A stretch of 64,000 nucleotides of DNA from Alcanivoracaceae bacterium (GCA_016744455.1 JADGEI010000016.1:16028-80027), one strand, 5' to 3'; positions 29,877-40,261 are shown, numbered from the stretch's first letter. Made by a program: numbers and translations. The notes: a model not told the origin generated them from the letters alone.

Positions 29877-31634
29877 TTATTCAAACCCATTGCTAAATAG
29901 TGCTTCACCAGTATTTTGAACCGATCCTTCATAAGCTCCCGCATCATAGGAACCCCTTAGGTTGGGGATAGTGGGATCATCATAACCTCTGGCGTTTCCA
30001 TTTAACCCTGCATAATAACTTTGGATTGTCGCCTCATCACATAAATCTTTTGAGAAAGATCCGGGCAACACATGATAATCTCTATTTGCAGCATCGACAA
30101 AACCAGGGTCTAAATTAAAATTATCTACATTAATCACCGCATCAGCAAAACTTGCGATTTCATGTACATAATTACAACCAACACGAAGATTGGGATCAAT
30201 CCCTCCGACTTTACTAACGATATCTCCCTGATCCCTAATTATTGAATTGTAAATATAGAGCCAGTGCTGTGAAGTAGTACCGATAATATCAAAGACACTA
30301 AAAGCATTATTATTTGTTAAGGTGTTGTAGTTAAAATTAACACTACTTGCTAAACCATTAGCCCCTTCTAGTCTAAATAACTGTGCTGATGACACTTGGT
30401 TCCATGGGCCATTTCTAGTTATTAAATTTCCTTCTAAAAATAGAGACCCTACAGAATCAACCACGATAATTGAAGTGTTTTCAGCTTGGTTTTTATCAAT
30501 AAACGTCCTAGATATGTTTGCCTGACTTTTATTATAAACAAAACCTGCAGCACCAGTACCATGTGCTGTATCAATTGTATTATGCGACAAGCTAGAACAC
30601 TTGTCATTATCCCAACAAGCCGTATCCAATCGCCTCATGTTAAACCGTGCAGAATTAACGGCAGTAAACCCAGCTCCTTTATTTTCTGCTTGATTGTATT
30701 CAATTCTTGCATTAATTCCGGTAAATGACGTTTCGTTAGGGTTATTAATGGTATTTGTTCCCATGAGGTAAACACCACCGCCACCAATAATAATAGTTGA
30801 AGAATGTGCTGTTGAGGTATTAGCAACAACACTTGCTGGATGATCATTATTACCAGTTAAACTCATATCAGCACCGTCTAACAAATACACACCACCACCA
30901 AATTCAGCTGTGTTTTTTATGATCCCATATTGAACTAAAAGAGGGTTGGGTTGAGCATCACCACTCTTTGAAGTAATGTGACAATCTTCAGCCGCATAAA
31001 TTCCACCGCCCTTTCCCACAGCCGTATTGCCTCTAATTACGGAATCACCCGACATCATAAATGTACCGCCTAACGAACAATGTACTCCACCTCCATCAAA
31101 ATCTGTGTGGCTATCTGTAATTTCAGTATCAAATAGGCTAACGTTTGCACCAACTCCTCTAATTTTGATACCAGCCCCTCCCGAAACGCCTTCATTATTA
31201 TCAGTAATTATAGAATTGTTAATAATAACAGTGCTGTTACCACTTACAGAAATAGCATGAGAGTCAGACCCATGTACAGTGAAATTATTTATGGCAATCA
31301 GTGATTGAGTCGCTTGATTTGCATCAATATTAATAATGGGTGCAACAAGATTAAAAGGGACCCATCGAGTGTTTTGATTACCCAATATGTCATTTTCAGC
31401 ATCAACACATGTATCATATCCACCACTAAAATACTTGGACTTGCTTATGATTTCATCTAAAGAATGAATTGTCTGTGATGTTACCCTAACAAATGCATCT
31501 GTATCATTATAGGCATCTTCTAAATTACTATAATCGCAATCCCCAGTTGACCCCACAGTTACAAAAGCTGAACCAACTGTGGACAGACATAACAAGAAAA
31601 TTGCAGTCGTATAATAATAGTTTAAATTTTTCAT
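29877..31634 (-). CDS. secreted beta-helix protein (choice-of-anchor Q type) with C-terminal NGFE motif
   Basis: 585 residues. Signal peptide MKNLNYYYTTAIFLLCLSTVGSA. The body has repeated short strands with GGG and N-rich turns (GGGVHCSLGGTFMMSGDS, GKGGGIYAAEDC, GGGVYLLDGADMSLTGN), typical of right-handed beta-helix or polymorphic-outer-membrane-like surface proteins; PNLRGSYDAGAYEG near the end is the choice-of-anchor Q signature. It terminates in ALFSNGFE. Surface display or secretion is likely; ligand or activity unknown. Confidence 0.78.
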   Translation of the reverse strand: MKNLNYYYTTAIFLLCLSTVGSAFVTVGSTGDCDYSNLEDAYNDTDAFVRVTSQTIHSLDEIISKSKYFSGGYDTCVDAENDILGNQNTRWVPFNLVAPIINIDANQATQSLIAINNFTVHGSDSHAISVSGNSTVIINNSIITDNNEGVSGGAGIKIRGVGANVSLFDTEITDSHTDFDGGGVHCSLGGTFMMSGDSVIRGNTAVGKGGGIYAAEDCHITSKSGDAQPNPLLVQYGIIKNTAEFGGGVYLLDGADMSLTGNNDHPASVVANTSTAHSSTIIIGGGGVYLMGTNTINNPNETSFTGINARIEYNQAENKGAGFTAVNSARFNMRRLDTACWDNDKCSSLSHNTIDTAHGTGAAGFVYNKSQANISRTFIDKNQAENTSIIVVDSVGSLFLEGNLITRNGPWNQVSSAQLFRLEGANGLASSVNFNYNTLTNNNAFSVFDIIGTTSQHWLYIYNSIIRDQGDIVSKVGGIDPNLRVGCNYVHEIASFADAVINVDNFNLDPGFVDAANRDYHVLPGSFSKDLCDEATIQSYYAGLNGNARGYDDPTIPNLRGSYDAGAYEGSVQNTGEALFSNGFE

Positions 31635-31657
31635 ATCGCTTACCCCGAAGTAGTTAA

Positions 31658-31721
31658 AAAGTGTTTGTATTTAACACTTTCGAAGTTTGAATATCTTGAT
31701 TGAAGTTTGAACAAGTTTGAA
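31658..31721 (-). promoter_or_regulatory. putative operator region of beta-helix gene
   Basis: An 8-bp inverted repeat AAAGTGTT / AACACTTT (31658-31665, 31673-31680) is followed by three exact copies of AAGTTTGAA at 31683, 31703 and 31713, spaced 20 and 10 bp, i.e. on one helix face. All lie within 90 bp upstream of the beta-helix gene. Binding by a regulator is inferred. The rest of the 300-bp spacer (31635-31934) shows nothing else clear. Confidence 0.45.
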
Positions 31722-31934
31722 TCTTTTAGACTTAACGATTTTAGGGCTCCCATATTAAAAGAGTTACCCTTTAAAGAAGGTAGAAAAACTCAACCATCAC
31801 CTCATATAAAATAACCAATTCTCAATTTGTAATCTGCTCTTGTAAAGTTAAGCTTTTTACAACTTTAATGCATCTTTCACAGTTTCATCTAAATCTCTGT
31901 TATTATATGCCATCATTTAATCTTTGAGATACCT

Positions 31935-33677
31935 ATGAAATTTTATATCTACTTACTATTTGTAGTTGCATTAAGTCAGCCGGTAAATGCGTCAAAATAC
32001 GATAAACAATTAGAGACATTAATTGACCAATCTTGGGAATATTCCATGTCTAGATCACCACAAGCTTCTAGTTATCATGGCAACAAAAAATTTGATGGGC
32101 AACTGAATAATAATTCTTCAACTTACCAAAAAGAAACAGCTCAGGGCTATCAAAATTTATTAGGTAAATTAAAAGAAATTAAACGCAGTCAATTAACAAC
32201 TGAAAATAAAATTAATTATGACATGTCAAAAGCGATGCTTACAAACAGTATAGCAGATATACACTTCAATGAATTTCAAATTCCAATACAAGCAGAAGGT
32301 TCATTCCATGTCGATTTAGCCAGCATGTCTAGCTACATGAGTTTCAATTCTAATCAAGATTATAAAAACTACTTAAGCCGTCTCAAACAAATACCTAGAG
32401 TTTTTGAACAGCATATTGCCAATATGCGCGATGGATTAAAAACAGGCATGACTCAGCCACATGTCGTCATTAAGCATTACCCAGAATTCATAGAAAAATA
32501 CATTTCAAATACTCCTGAAAACTCATTATTTTATAAGCCCTTTAAAGCATTGCCAAAGGCTATTGATACAAAGATAGCAAAACAATACCAGAAACAAGCC
32601 ATCGAAATAATTAATTCAGAAGTCACACCAGCTTATAAACAATTTAAAAGATTTATGGAGGAAGAATATATTCCAGGTGCTAAAAAAGGCATCAGTGCCT
32701 ATAGTTATCCGAATGGCAAAGCCTATTATCAACAACAAATAAAAGAATACACAACTCTCAATTTAACTCCTAAAGAAATTCATGATATTGGATGGAAGGA
32801 AGTCAAGCGTATAAAATCTGAGATGGTAGAAATCATAAAGCAAGTTGAGTATAAAGGGACATTTGCAGAATTTTTGGAGTTTCTAAGAACCGACAAACAA
32901 TTTTATGCCACATCTGCCGAAGACTTACTCAAACAAGCCAGTTATATTGCCAAACAAATGGATGGAAAATTACCGTCCTTATTCCAAAAATTACCAAGGC
33001 AACCCTATACCGTAAATCCTGTACCTGAACAAATTGCCGCCAATTACACCACAGGGCGATATGTCTCAGCTCCAATCAACTCCACTAGACCAGGTCAGTA
33101 TTGGGTTAATACGCATTCATTAAATAAAAGACCGTTATACAACCTAGAGGCACTCACTTTTCATGAATCAGTTCCAGGTCATCATTTACAAGCTGCATTA
33201 AATGCTGAATTAGAAAATCTCCCTAAATTTAGGCGTTACAATTACATTTCTGCCTTTGGCGAAGGTTGGGGGCTTTATTGTGAGAAATTAGCAAAAGAAG
33301 TAGGCTTTTACAAAGACCCATATTCTGACTTTGGCAGATTAACCTACGAAATGTGGCGTGCCATGCGCTTAGTTGTAGACACTGGCATGCATGCTTTTGG
33401 CATGAGCCGTGATGAAGCCATCATACTTATGAAAAATAATACAGCCCTATCCACTCACAATATCCAAACAGAAATAGACCGTTATATTAGCTGGCCAGCT
33501 CAAGCCTTATCCTATAAACTTGGCGAAATAAAAATTTGGGAGCTACGAGCAAAAGCTGAAAAAGAACTAGGAGAAAAATTTGACATTAGATCCTTTCATG
33601 ATGCCTTATTAGCCAATGGCTCAGTGCCATTAAATGTGTTAGAACAAATGATTGATAAATACATACAAGATCTTTGA
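31935..33677 (+). CDS. DUF885 family secreted putative metallopeptidase
   Basis: 580 residues with a signal peptide (MKFYIYLLFVVALSQPVNA). DUF885 hallmarks: SAPINSTRPGQYWVNTHSL, then LEALTFHESVPGHHLQAAL containing the likely zinc-binding HExxxxHH, and FGEGWGLYCEKLA with the third ligand. DUF885 proteins resemble M2/M32-like peptidases; few have been characterised. Single gene. Probably envelope or periplasmic peptide hydrolysis. Confidence 0.83.
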   Translation: MKFYIYLLFVVALSQPVNASKYDKQLETLIDQSWEYSMSRSPQASSYHGNKKFDGQLNNNSSTYQKETAQGYQNLLGKLKEIKRSQLTTENKINYDMSKAMLTNSIADIHFNEFQIPIQAEGSFHVDLASMSSYMSFNSNQDYKNYLSRLKQIPRVFEQHIANMRDGLKTGMTQPHVVIKHYPEFIEKYISNTPENSLFYKPFKALPKAIDTKIAKQYQKQAIEIINSEVTPAYKQFKRFMEEEYIPGAKKGISAYSYPNGKAYYQQQIKEYTTLNLTPKEIHDIGWKEVKRIKSEMVEIIKQVEYKGTFAEFLEFLRTDKQFYATSAEDLLKQASYIAKQMDGKLPSLFQKLPRQPYTVNPVPEQIAANYTTGRYVSAPINSTRPGQYWVNTHSLNKRPLYNLEALTFHESVPGHHLQAALNAELENLPKFRRYNYISAFGEGWGLYCEKLAKEVGFYKDPYSDFGRLTYEMWRAMRLVVDTGMHAFGMSRDEAIILMKNNTALSTHNIQTEIDRYISWPAQALSYKLGEIKIWELRAKAEKELGEKFDIRSFHDALLANGSVPLNVLEQMIDKYIQDL

Positions 33678-33727
33678 TTTAAATGTGCTTATTAGTGATA
33701 AGTATAAGTTTGCACTAAATTTATAAA

Positions 33728-34408
33728 TTAAAGTGTTTTTTGTTTTATCCAAAATGAAATATCCTTTAGTCCAAGTGATGTTATGTTGTAAACACCTCTT
33801 GACTCTTTGGCAAACCATCCATAATAATTTTTATACAAAATATCCCTGGCTTTAGGGTCCTGAATTTGTTCAGCAACTACCGAAGCTTTAGTCGCTCCAT
33901 TATTTTCTAGGTATTGGCCAATTGCCAACGATCTTTGCCTGTAGGCCGTAACTCTACCTATCATCGTGCTAGATCCACCAAGATTTGGGTCGCCTACTCT
34001 TTGATGAAATTCACCCAAGTGCTTTTGCAACTTTGGTTTAGATTTTCGTGGTGTATACACCTTAGGGTCAACAATCACATCAACACCACCAACCTTAATC
34101 GTGGGGTCTATAATAATCAAACCCAGTCCCAGCATCTTTATCAGTTTAATGATATTTCGTTTTCGTTTTCGATTTTTTGCTAATTTGTATTGTTTAGGTA
34201 GTCCAATATAGACAAGAGAGGACAATGACAAACGCTCGACTGCTTGTAAAATTACCGATAAATTAATAGACAACTTAAATTCAACTATAATAGGTTCTTC
34301 ATCTTTACGCACCGCCATCACATCACAATCTACAACCTCACCCTTAACTTCGTACCCTTGGGCTTCTAAGAAATATTTTAATGGCAAATATAAATCTGAT
34401 TCTTTCAT
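33728..34408 (-). CDS. DUF2161 family PD-(D/E)XK-like protein
   Basis: 226 residues. N-terminal YLPLKYFLEAQGYEVKGEVVDCDVMAVRK followed by PIIVEFKLS gives D-x(n)-ExK, the nuclease-fold signature. A C-terminal winged-helix-like part (AKESRGVYNITSLG) closes the protein. DUF2161 is described as a putative PD-(D/E)XK phosphodiesterase family; biological role unknown. Not obviously part of a defence cluster here: neighbours are a peptidase and a lipase. Confidence 0.75.
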   Translation of the reverse strand: MKESDLYLPLKYFLEAQGYEVKGEVVDCDVMAVRKDEEPIIVEFKLSINLSVILQAVERLSLSSLVYIGLPKQYKLAKNRKRKRNIIKLIKMLGLGLIIIDPTIKVGGVDVIVDPKVYTPRKSKPKLQKHLGEFHQRVGDPNLGGSSTMIGRVTAYRQRSLAIGQYLENNGATKASVVAEQIQDPKARDILYKNYYGWFAKESRGVYNITSLGLKDISFWIKQKTL

Positions 34409-34495
34409 GTCCTTGATTATAGCTTTTTGAACAAATAAATGGTGAATCAGTAAGAAATTATATTCTCATAGATTACTGCCCAATTAGCTTTATAA

Positions 34496-35944
34496 CTATC
34501 TTGATAAAAGTATATGCAACAAATTATCCTGAAAATTAATATTTGTAGTCAAGGTACTGTGATTTTCACATAAAAAATAGGGATAATCCAAAGGGAAAAA
34601 ACTATATTTATGTTGAGGTGCTGTTGGGTCTAACACATCTCTAGCAAGCAAAGAGGCCTTAGTTACGGTCCCATCTCCTGGCTCTAACATCAATTGTGCA
34701 TAATCAACCCCTAGTTTAGGATTTTTTATTTGTGATGGCTTTAATCGAATGACAGAGACCCCACCAACTTCTTCCACTAATAACCTTGCCGAAGTAAGGC
34801 TGCAATCTCCTCCCATCACAATTATTTTGTAATTGGGATTCTCAAGAGGCACAGTAAGTGACCATAAAAATCTTCGAGCTCGTTCTAAATGTTTTTGAAA
34901 ATATTTCTTTAATGTACTCAAATAGATTTCGCCTTGCTGGGTTGAGTCAAAGTGACTCATTATTCTTTTTTCAACTTTTGGATCATAAATTGACCACTGA
35001 AATTGTCTCCAAATTTCATGGTCAAAAACATCTCTCTCTAATTTTTCACCATTAATATTAATTAGCCAAGTATTAATGGCGTGTGGAAATAATTGATAGA
35101 TACTTGGCATAGTCACTAAGACTTCTGTTGGAATTTTACGAAGACCGATCTTAAGTCCAGTAATAAATGATTCAACTGAACCAACTGACCCTAAATTTGG
35201 TGTACCAAGCAAGATTAATTTACGGACATTTTCACTGCCTTTAAGGTTGATAGGAAAGTCATTATCATTCAACACATCAACATCGCCATATCTTAAATAA
35301 TATCGACTAACTAAACCACCCATAGAATGAGCAACTATATCCACTTTAAGGTTTGGGTTGTTATAGTTTTTTTTAATAGCCTGTATATATTGATGAAGTT
35401 TCTTGGCGCTTTTGACATTATCTTGCCGCCAATCATAGGTAAATATATACATCCTCCTATTGAAATCAAAAACCTTTTCATCTCTATCAGTTAGGCGATA
35501 ATCCCCAAATTGTTGGAGCGTCTGAAGAATAGCATTATAAAAATCAATTCCAGCGGCTTTATCTGCTATCTCAAACGGCTCCACATCGCTTTCTAATGCT
35601 TCTAACGTATCGGGATTAATTTCGAGACCAATGTCTTTATAGTTTGAAAAAAGTAAATTTTTTAAATTACCAAACCACAGCTCTTTCAAGTCATTTCTAT
35701 AACGAAGTTTACTTCCCATAATCCCATGAATTAATATCACTGGAGGTGGAGTATCATAACTAATATGAGTTGTTTTATATAAATGAGCTAAATCAGGTTT
35801 ATAGTGTTTACTGCAAGAAAACAACATAAGAGTAACTACCAAAAGAAAACTTTGCATAACTACGTGACGAAATGAGAACAACTTAAAATTAACCCGATCA
35901 AATTGAGAAACAGCTTCTTGTATTGATAAGCAATTTTTTCGCAC
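34496..35944 (-). CDS. LCAT-like lipase/acyltransferase, probable lipoprotein
   Basis: 482 residues. ILIHGIMGSKLRY (oxyanion region) and VDIVAHSMGGLVSRYYLRYG (nucleophile Ser) match lecithin:cholesterol acyltransferase-like lipases; LLGTPNLGSVGS follows, and GDGTVTKASL holds the likely catalytic Asp. A signal segment QSFLLVVTLMLFSCSK has a lipobox (LFSC). The GTG at 35944 has a good GAGGGA site, but an ATG at 35857 would give a normal-length lipoprotein signal; the start is therefore uncertain. Likely acts on lipids at the envelope. Confidence 0.78.
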   Translation of the reverse strand: MRKNCLSIQEAVSQFDRVNFKLFSFRHVVMQSFLLVVTLMLFSCSKHYKPDLAHLYKTTHISYDTPPPVILIHGIMGSKLRYRNDLKELWFGNLKNLLFSNYKDIGLEINPDTLEALESDVEPFEIADKAAGIDFYNAILQTLQQFGDYRLTDRDEKVFDFNRRMYIFTYDWRQDNVKSAKKLHQYIQAIKKNYNNPNLKVDIVAHSMGGLVSRYYLRYGDVDVLNDNDFPINLKGSENVRKLILLGTPNLGSVGSVESFITGLKIGLRKIPTEVLVTMPSIYQLFPHAINTWLININGEKLERDVFDHEIWRQFQWSIYDPKVEKRIMSHFDSTQQGEIYLSTLKKYFQKHLERARRFLWSLTVPLENPNYKIIVMGGDCSLTSARLLVEEVGGVSVIRLKPSQIKNPKLGVDYAQLMLEPGDGTVTKASLLARDVLDPTAPQHKYSFFPLDYPYFLCENHSTLTTNINFQDNLLHILLSR

Positions 35945-36208
35945 TATGAATCCCTCACAATCCTATTAAGATGGCTTAGTATATAAGAAATCTTAGCACA
36001 ACTCATGAGGTCTGTTAAAAAGTTACGAAAAATATCAATCCATCTCGATAAAAGCGTAAATCATCCGTAATTTGATTCACAAATCACTAGGTTCTGGCAT
36101 CTTAAGTTTTGAATTGTATTTTCTATTGTAAATCGCAAAGAGTTTAAACTACTTTATTTACCTTTATTTTTGTGTTAATATTTTAATTCGACATAACTGG
36201 GGGAGTTT

Positions 36209-36979
36209 TTGATGATAAATAAATTAGTGAAACATTTAAAATGTATAGCATTATCCATTCTTTTTTTTCAAGCATCACTCACTTACGCTTCGAAAATAAC
36301 CATAGGTACAGGTAGCACTATACAACTAGGAAGTTCTAGTTTGAACTCAGACAGCCTTGAAATAAATAACAATGGAGAATTACTCTGGGGGAGTGGTGCT
36401 CATCAAATATTAGATTTTTTCAATTTAAACACAGGCATCTCATCAGCACAAAGCAGTACTATTTCTCTTTCTCAGGATTGGCATAATGAAGGCAGTTTTG
36501 ATGCAGGTAGTGGAATTGTCCACTTTACTGATCTTCAACCATTAAGCCATATTACTGGTATGACTAATTTTTATGAACTCATGGCAACAACAGCCGCGAG
36601 TAAAACCATAGAATTTCAAGAATTAGTACAGCAAAACATAGAAAAAAATATTGTTTTAACAGGTTTTCCTGGGAATTTATTAACGATTAAAAGTAGTTCT
36701 TCATCTAAACAAGCTTATTTAAAATTAAATCTTAATGCCACACAAACTGTAGATTATGTAAATGTGACAAATAACCACAGTGTTTTGCAGGTAATTGCAC
36801 CTGGACCAGCTTCTGCATTTAACTCAATTCAAGGCCCTAATGCACGTGGATGGTTTGGAACTCCATTAGCATTTTCCATACCAACTTTGAATCTTTACAC
36901 TCTTCTGATACTACTATTAACAATAGTGTTAATAGCTAATAAATATAGTAAACAGAATGTAAACCCAGCAATTTCTTGA
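36209..36979 (+). CDS. secreted protein with IPTL-CTERM sorting signal
   Basis: 256 residues. Signal peptide to about residue 28 ([15 protein letters not shown]). The middle has short beta-strand repeats ([19 protein letters not shown]) and no known domain. The end, [19 protein letters not shown] followed by ANKYSKQ, fits an IPTL-CTERM tail: IPTL motif, membrane helix, short basic end. Such tails are thought to be processed by exosortase-type systems; no exosortase is in the window. Overlaps the ribosome-binding region of the collagen-like gene 12 bp downstream, so both are probably co-expressed. Confidence 0.75.
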   Translation: MMINKLVKHLKCIALSILFFQASLTYASKITIGTGSTIQLGSSSLNSDSLEINNNGELLWGSGAHQILDFFNLNTGISSAQSSTISLSQDWHNEGSFDAGSGIVHFTDLQPLSHITGMTNFYELMATTAASKTIEFQELVQQNIEKNIVLTGFPGNLLTIKSSSSSKQAYLKLNLNATQTVDYVNVTNNHSVLQVIAPGPASAFNSIQGPNARGWFGTPLAFSIPTLNLYTLLILLLTIVLIANKYSKQNVNPAIS

Positions 36980-36990
36980 GGACAAATATA

Positions 36991-37971
36991 ATGCCAAACA
37001 TTAGAAAATTTCAAACCATACTCTCGCTTAGCCTTTTGTTAGCGAGCCATATTCTACTAGCAAATGACGTTCTCATCCAGCCAGATACTGGTGATGGGGT
37101 GGTTGTCACTGATCAAAGTGGCACCAATGAAAGAGTGAGAATAAATGAAGATGGGAGCATGCTTATCAACTCATTACCTACAGCTGGAATTGAAGATACG
37201 CCTATTTGTTATGATGATATCACAGGGCAATTAGGTAATTGTAATGCAGGAACTTTGATCGGACCTCCTGGACCTCCTGGACCTCCTGGACTGGATGGAA
37301 TGGATGGAGCAGCTGGTATGGCTGGACCTGCTGGAATGGATGGAGCACCTGGAATGGCTGGACCTGCTGGAATGGATGGGGCACCTGGTATGGCTGGACC
37401 TCCTGGTATGGATGGAGCACCTGGTATGGATGGAGCACCTGGTATGGATGGAGCACCTGGTATGGCTGGACCTGCTGGAATGGATGGAGCACCTGGAATG
37501 GCTGGACCTGCTGGAATGGATGGGGCACCTGGTATGGCTGGACCTCCTGGTATGGATGGAGCACCTGGTATGGATGGAGCACCTGGTATGGCTGGACCTC
37601 CTGGTATGGATGGAGCACCTGGTATGGATGGAGCACCTGGTATGGCTGGACCTCCTGGTATGGATGGAGGAAGTATTGCAGTCACTATTGTCAATACGAA
37701 CACCACACTAAATACCGATAATCAATTTGTTTTATCAAGTGGCGTTGCTGCTCTTACAGTGACTTTACCCGCTGCACCAGTAACAGGACAAATTATTTAC
37801 TTTTATACGGAAAGCCCCACAAACTTTAACTTAAACCCTAATGGAAAGTTTTTTAGACAGGATGGATCGGATTATTCAACGTCGGCACTAGCTGATTTTG
37901 GCACTGCCAGTACTGAAGCATTAACCCTTATATATAGCGGCACAAAATGGTACCCATTCTCAGTGCAATAA
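36991..37971 (+). CDS. collagen-like, methionine-rich Gly-X-Y repeat protein
   Basis: 326 residues from the ATG at 36991, preferred over an upstream TTG because TGAGGA lies at correct spacing. Signal peptide (about 1-26), a short N-domain, then 45 uninterrupted Gly-X-Y triplets (residues about 91-225) made only of GPP, GPA, GMD, GMA, GAP and near variants, with Met in 21 triplets and no Lys or Arg. A C-terminal beta-rich domain of about 100 residues follows ([18 protein letters not shown]), possibly a trimerisation or phage-tail-like domain. Probably a secreted triple-helical surface fibre. Expressed with the IPTL-CTERM protein just upstream. Confidence 0.85.
   Translation: MPNIRKFQTILSLSLLLASHILLANDVLIQPDTGDGVVVTDQSGTNERVRINEDGSMLINSLPTAGIEDTPICYDDITGQLGNCNAGTLIGPPGPPGPPGLDGMDGAAGMAGPAGMDGAPGMAGPAGMDGAPGMAGPPGMDGAPGMDGAPGMDGAPGMAGPAGMDGAPGMAGPAGMDGAPGMAGPPGMDGAPGMDGAPGMAGPPGMDGAPGMDGAPGMAGPPGMDGGSIAVTIVNTNTTLNTDNQFVLSSGVAALTVTLPAAPVTGQIIYFYTESPTNFNLNPNGKFFRQDGSDYSTSALADFGTASTEALTLIYSGTKWYPFSVQ
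37261..37668 (+). repeat. minisatellite encoding the Gly-X-Y tract
   Basis: The tract is built from 9-bp units in higher-order blocks. Triplets 7-16 are repeated in the same order as triplets 23-32, and the block [18 protein letters not shown] occurs three times. Because of the 9-bp period several other frames on both strands stay open; these are artefacts. Such tracts change length by slippage or recombination. Confidence 0.9.
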
Positions 37972-38003
37972 CTATTACTATGCTTTGTATGAAAATTAAA
38001 AAG

Positions 38004-38025
38004 CCCCTAGAAATAGGGGTTTTTT
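38004..38025 (+). terminator. Rho-independent terminator after collagen-like gene
   Basis: CCCCTA-GAAA-TAGGGG (38004-38019) with AAAAAG before and six T after; GAAA tetraloop. The remaining spacer to 38259 holds nothing recognised. Confidence 0.9.
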
Positions 38026-38259
38026 AATACTAAAGATTCAATAACTCCTCTAATCAATTTTTATCTATATTTATTTTATCATTCAAAAATTTAGCCCAAC
38101 ACAGTAAAAACTTCAGAATGATACACATAATCTTGCATCGTTTTTCAGGGAATTAATTTGAAATATTAAGCCAATCGTCGGGCACATAAAATCTAGTGCC
38201 AGTTCAAGGCGTAATGCTTATTGCTACAAAAAAAACATCTTAACCCTATTATTGAATTA

Positions 38260-39516
38260 TTATGAAATCACCCCTTTGGTTTTTAATTTAGCGAGTTGAC
38301 CTTCAGATAAATTTAGTTCGTGAGCTAACACCTCTAGCGTTGAACTTCCTAATAGTGGTGGCGGCAATTGATAAGACAAATCGAGTTTTGAAAATTTTAG
38401 TGGATTGGCTATTTGAGGCACTTTTTGATTGTTTCCCCCTTCCAAATCAATCAGCATGTTTCGGTGTTTAATCTGAGGCTCTCCCATGGCTTGTTCAATA
38501 TTATTCACAGGGCCGCTAGGCACACCTTCTTTGTGAAATAATGTTAACCAATGTTGGCAACTATGAGCCATAAAAACTTTTGCCAGTTTAGGAATCAAGC
38601 TGTTTCTATTTATCACACGTTCACTGTTTGATTTGAACCGTTCATCTTCTTGCAAATCTGCTAAACCTAACAATCGACAGGTTTTATTAAATTGTTGATC
38701 GTTTCCAACAGCCAATAAAATTTCCCCATCACTACAACTAAAGGTTTGATAAGGCACTATATTAGGGTGACTATTACCCTGTCTTAAAGGAATATTCCCA
38801 CTCACTAGATAATTCATACCCTGATTGGCTAACATGGCAATTTGTGTGTCCAGTAGAGACAAATCAATATGCTGACCTATGCCTGTAGCATTACGGTAAT
38901 TTAGAGCTGCCAAGATTCCTGTTGTGGCATACATACCGGTCATTAAATCAGTGACGGCAACACCTACTTTTTGTGCTTTTCCACCATCTTCTTCTGAGCC
39001 TCCAGTAATACTCATCAAGCCACCTGTTGCCTGAATCATGGCATCATAACCTGCCTCATGAGCTCTTGGGCCCGTTTGGCCAAAACCAGTGATCGAGCAA
39101 TAAATCAGACTAGGATTAATGTGACAAAGACTCTGGTAATCCAAGCCATATTTTTTAAGACCATCAACTTTAAAATTTTCAATCACAATATCGGCTTTTC
39201 GAGCCATTTCAATAATCAGGCTCTGCCCCTGCTTATGAGTAATATCAATGCAAATAGACTGTTTACCACGATTAGTAGCGATAAAATAAGCAGATAGCGA
39301 TTCTTCAGTTGACTCTCTATTTAAATAAGGAGGCCCCCAATGACGGGTATCATCACCAACACCGGGTTTTTCAATTTTCCATACAGTCGCACCAAAATCA
39401 GCCAAAGCCTGACTCGCCCAAGGACCGGCAAGAATACGACTTAAATCCAACACCTTGATGCCTCCTAATAGAGTTGGAGGGTCATTTGGAGGTGTAGTTA
39501 TTGTTTTTTTTTCCAT
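38260..39516 (-). CDS. CaiB/BaiF family (class III) CoA-transferase
   Basis: 418 residues. VLDLSRILAGPWASQALADFGATVWKIEKP is the family N-terminus; NRGKQSICIDITHKQGQ, NFKVDGLKKYGLDY and GMYATTGILAALNYRN follow. The catalytic Asp is expected in LSLLDTQIAML. Transfers CoA between carboxylic acids in a ping-pong or ternary mechanism; substrates cannot be told. Single gene; no acyl-CoA dehydrogenase or racemase adjacent. Confidence 0.88.
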   Translation of the reverse strand: MEKKTITTPPNDPPTLLGGIKVLDLSRILAGPWASQALADFGATVWKIEKPGVGDDTRHWGPPYLNRESTEESLSAYFIATNRGKQSICIDITHKQGQSLIIEMARKADIVIENFKVDGLKKYGLDYQSLCHINPSLIYCSITGFGQTGPRAHEAGYDAMIQATGGLMSITGGSEEDGGKAQKVGVAVTDLMTGMYATTGILAALNYRNATGIGQHIDLSLLDTQIAMLANQGMNYLVSGNIPLRQGNSHPNIVPYQTFSCSDGEILLAVGNDQQFNKTCRLLGLADLQEDERFKSNSERVINRNSLIPKLAKVFMAHSCQHWLTLFHKEGVPSGPVNNIEQAMGEPQIKHRNMLIDLEGGNNQKVPQIANPLKFSKLDLSYQLPPPLLGSSTLEVLAHELNLSEGQLAKLKTKGVIS

Positions 39517-39675
39517 AATTAACTTTTGATTTTATAAGTAGACATTACATCATAAATCTACAACTTTGATCTTATTGATACAGATGTAAAACCCTCACTT
39601 ATTTGAATGAAAGGCACATCTCAGGCATACACCATTATATTTCTTAACTAATTATTTTATCACTCTTTTATAACT

Positions 39676-40260
39676 TTAATTAGCCTCACCTATACGCGTC
39701 AAATTCAGGGTTTTCTTTAAATCCATCATCATTTCTTCTGCATCTGAAAACATTTTCCAATCTTCTAATTGATTAAAGCGAGTTGATTTTTCTCGTGCAC
39801 TTTCTGCTAAAATAAATTTTTCACTGGTTAATGAATTCTCTGTTCTGATGATTTTAAATTGAGTAATTATTGTTTCAGAACTGTAATACAATTGACCTGT
39901 TAATCGTTTTTGTTCTAAATCGGCCATAAAATATTCTTCTTCAGCTTTAATAACATCAAATTTTTCAAGTGAATCCATCAACTGAGTAATTTTACTTAAC
40001 TGCTCTTGATTTAATTGACCACTAAATAGACCGGCTTTTTTCATATAAGTTGGACGATAAATTTCGATAACGCCATTTGCAAAGATTCTGATATTTGGAG
40101 TTAAATCAGGTTTTAACAGCTTGCTCGAATAAGACGTCATTTCTAAAATAAGGTTTTCATGTGCGTATGCAGATGGAAACGAATTGATTAGCATCATCAA
40201 TAACAATCCTAGAGTCCAAAATATTTTCTTGTAGTTTAATTGCATAGTATAAATATTCAT
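39676..40260 (-). CDS. hypothetical exported protein
   Basis: About 194 residues from the ATG at 40260 (MNIYTMQLNYKK), preferred over upstream starts because GGAG sits 8 nt before it and it begins 1 nt after the stop of the metzincin gene. A signal peptide or anchor (IFWTLGLLLMMLINSFPSAYA) is clear. The mature part (FANGVIEIYRPTYMKKAG, LSKITQLMDSLEKF) matches no family I recognise. Tight coupling with the upstream peptidase suggests a partner such as inhibitor or chaperone, but that is only a guess. Confidence 0.65.
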   Translation of the reverse strand: MNIYTMQLNYKKIFWTLGLLLMMLINSFPSAYAHENLILEMTSYSSKLLKPDLTPNIRIFANGVIEIYRPTYMKKAGLFSGQLNQEQLSKITQLMDSLEKFDVIKAEEEYFMADLEQKRLTGQLYYSSETIITQFKIIRTENSLTSEKFILAESAREKSTRFNQLEDWKMFSDAEEMMMDLKKTLNLTRIGEAN

Positions 40261-40261
40261 A

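Noticed and set aside
37261..37668. Possible CRISPR-like array
   Set aside because: Units are short, contiguous, codon-periodic and lack unique spacers; it is a coding minisatellite.
37209..37711. Three long frames on both strands over the collagen-like tract (Pro/Ile-rich, Pro/Tyr-rich and Trp/Leu-rich proteins)
   Set aside because: They arise from the 9-bp periodicity of the real Gly-X-Y gene, lack start signals and have extreme composition.
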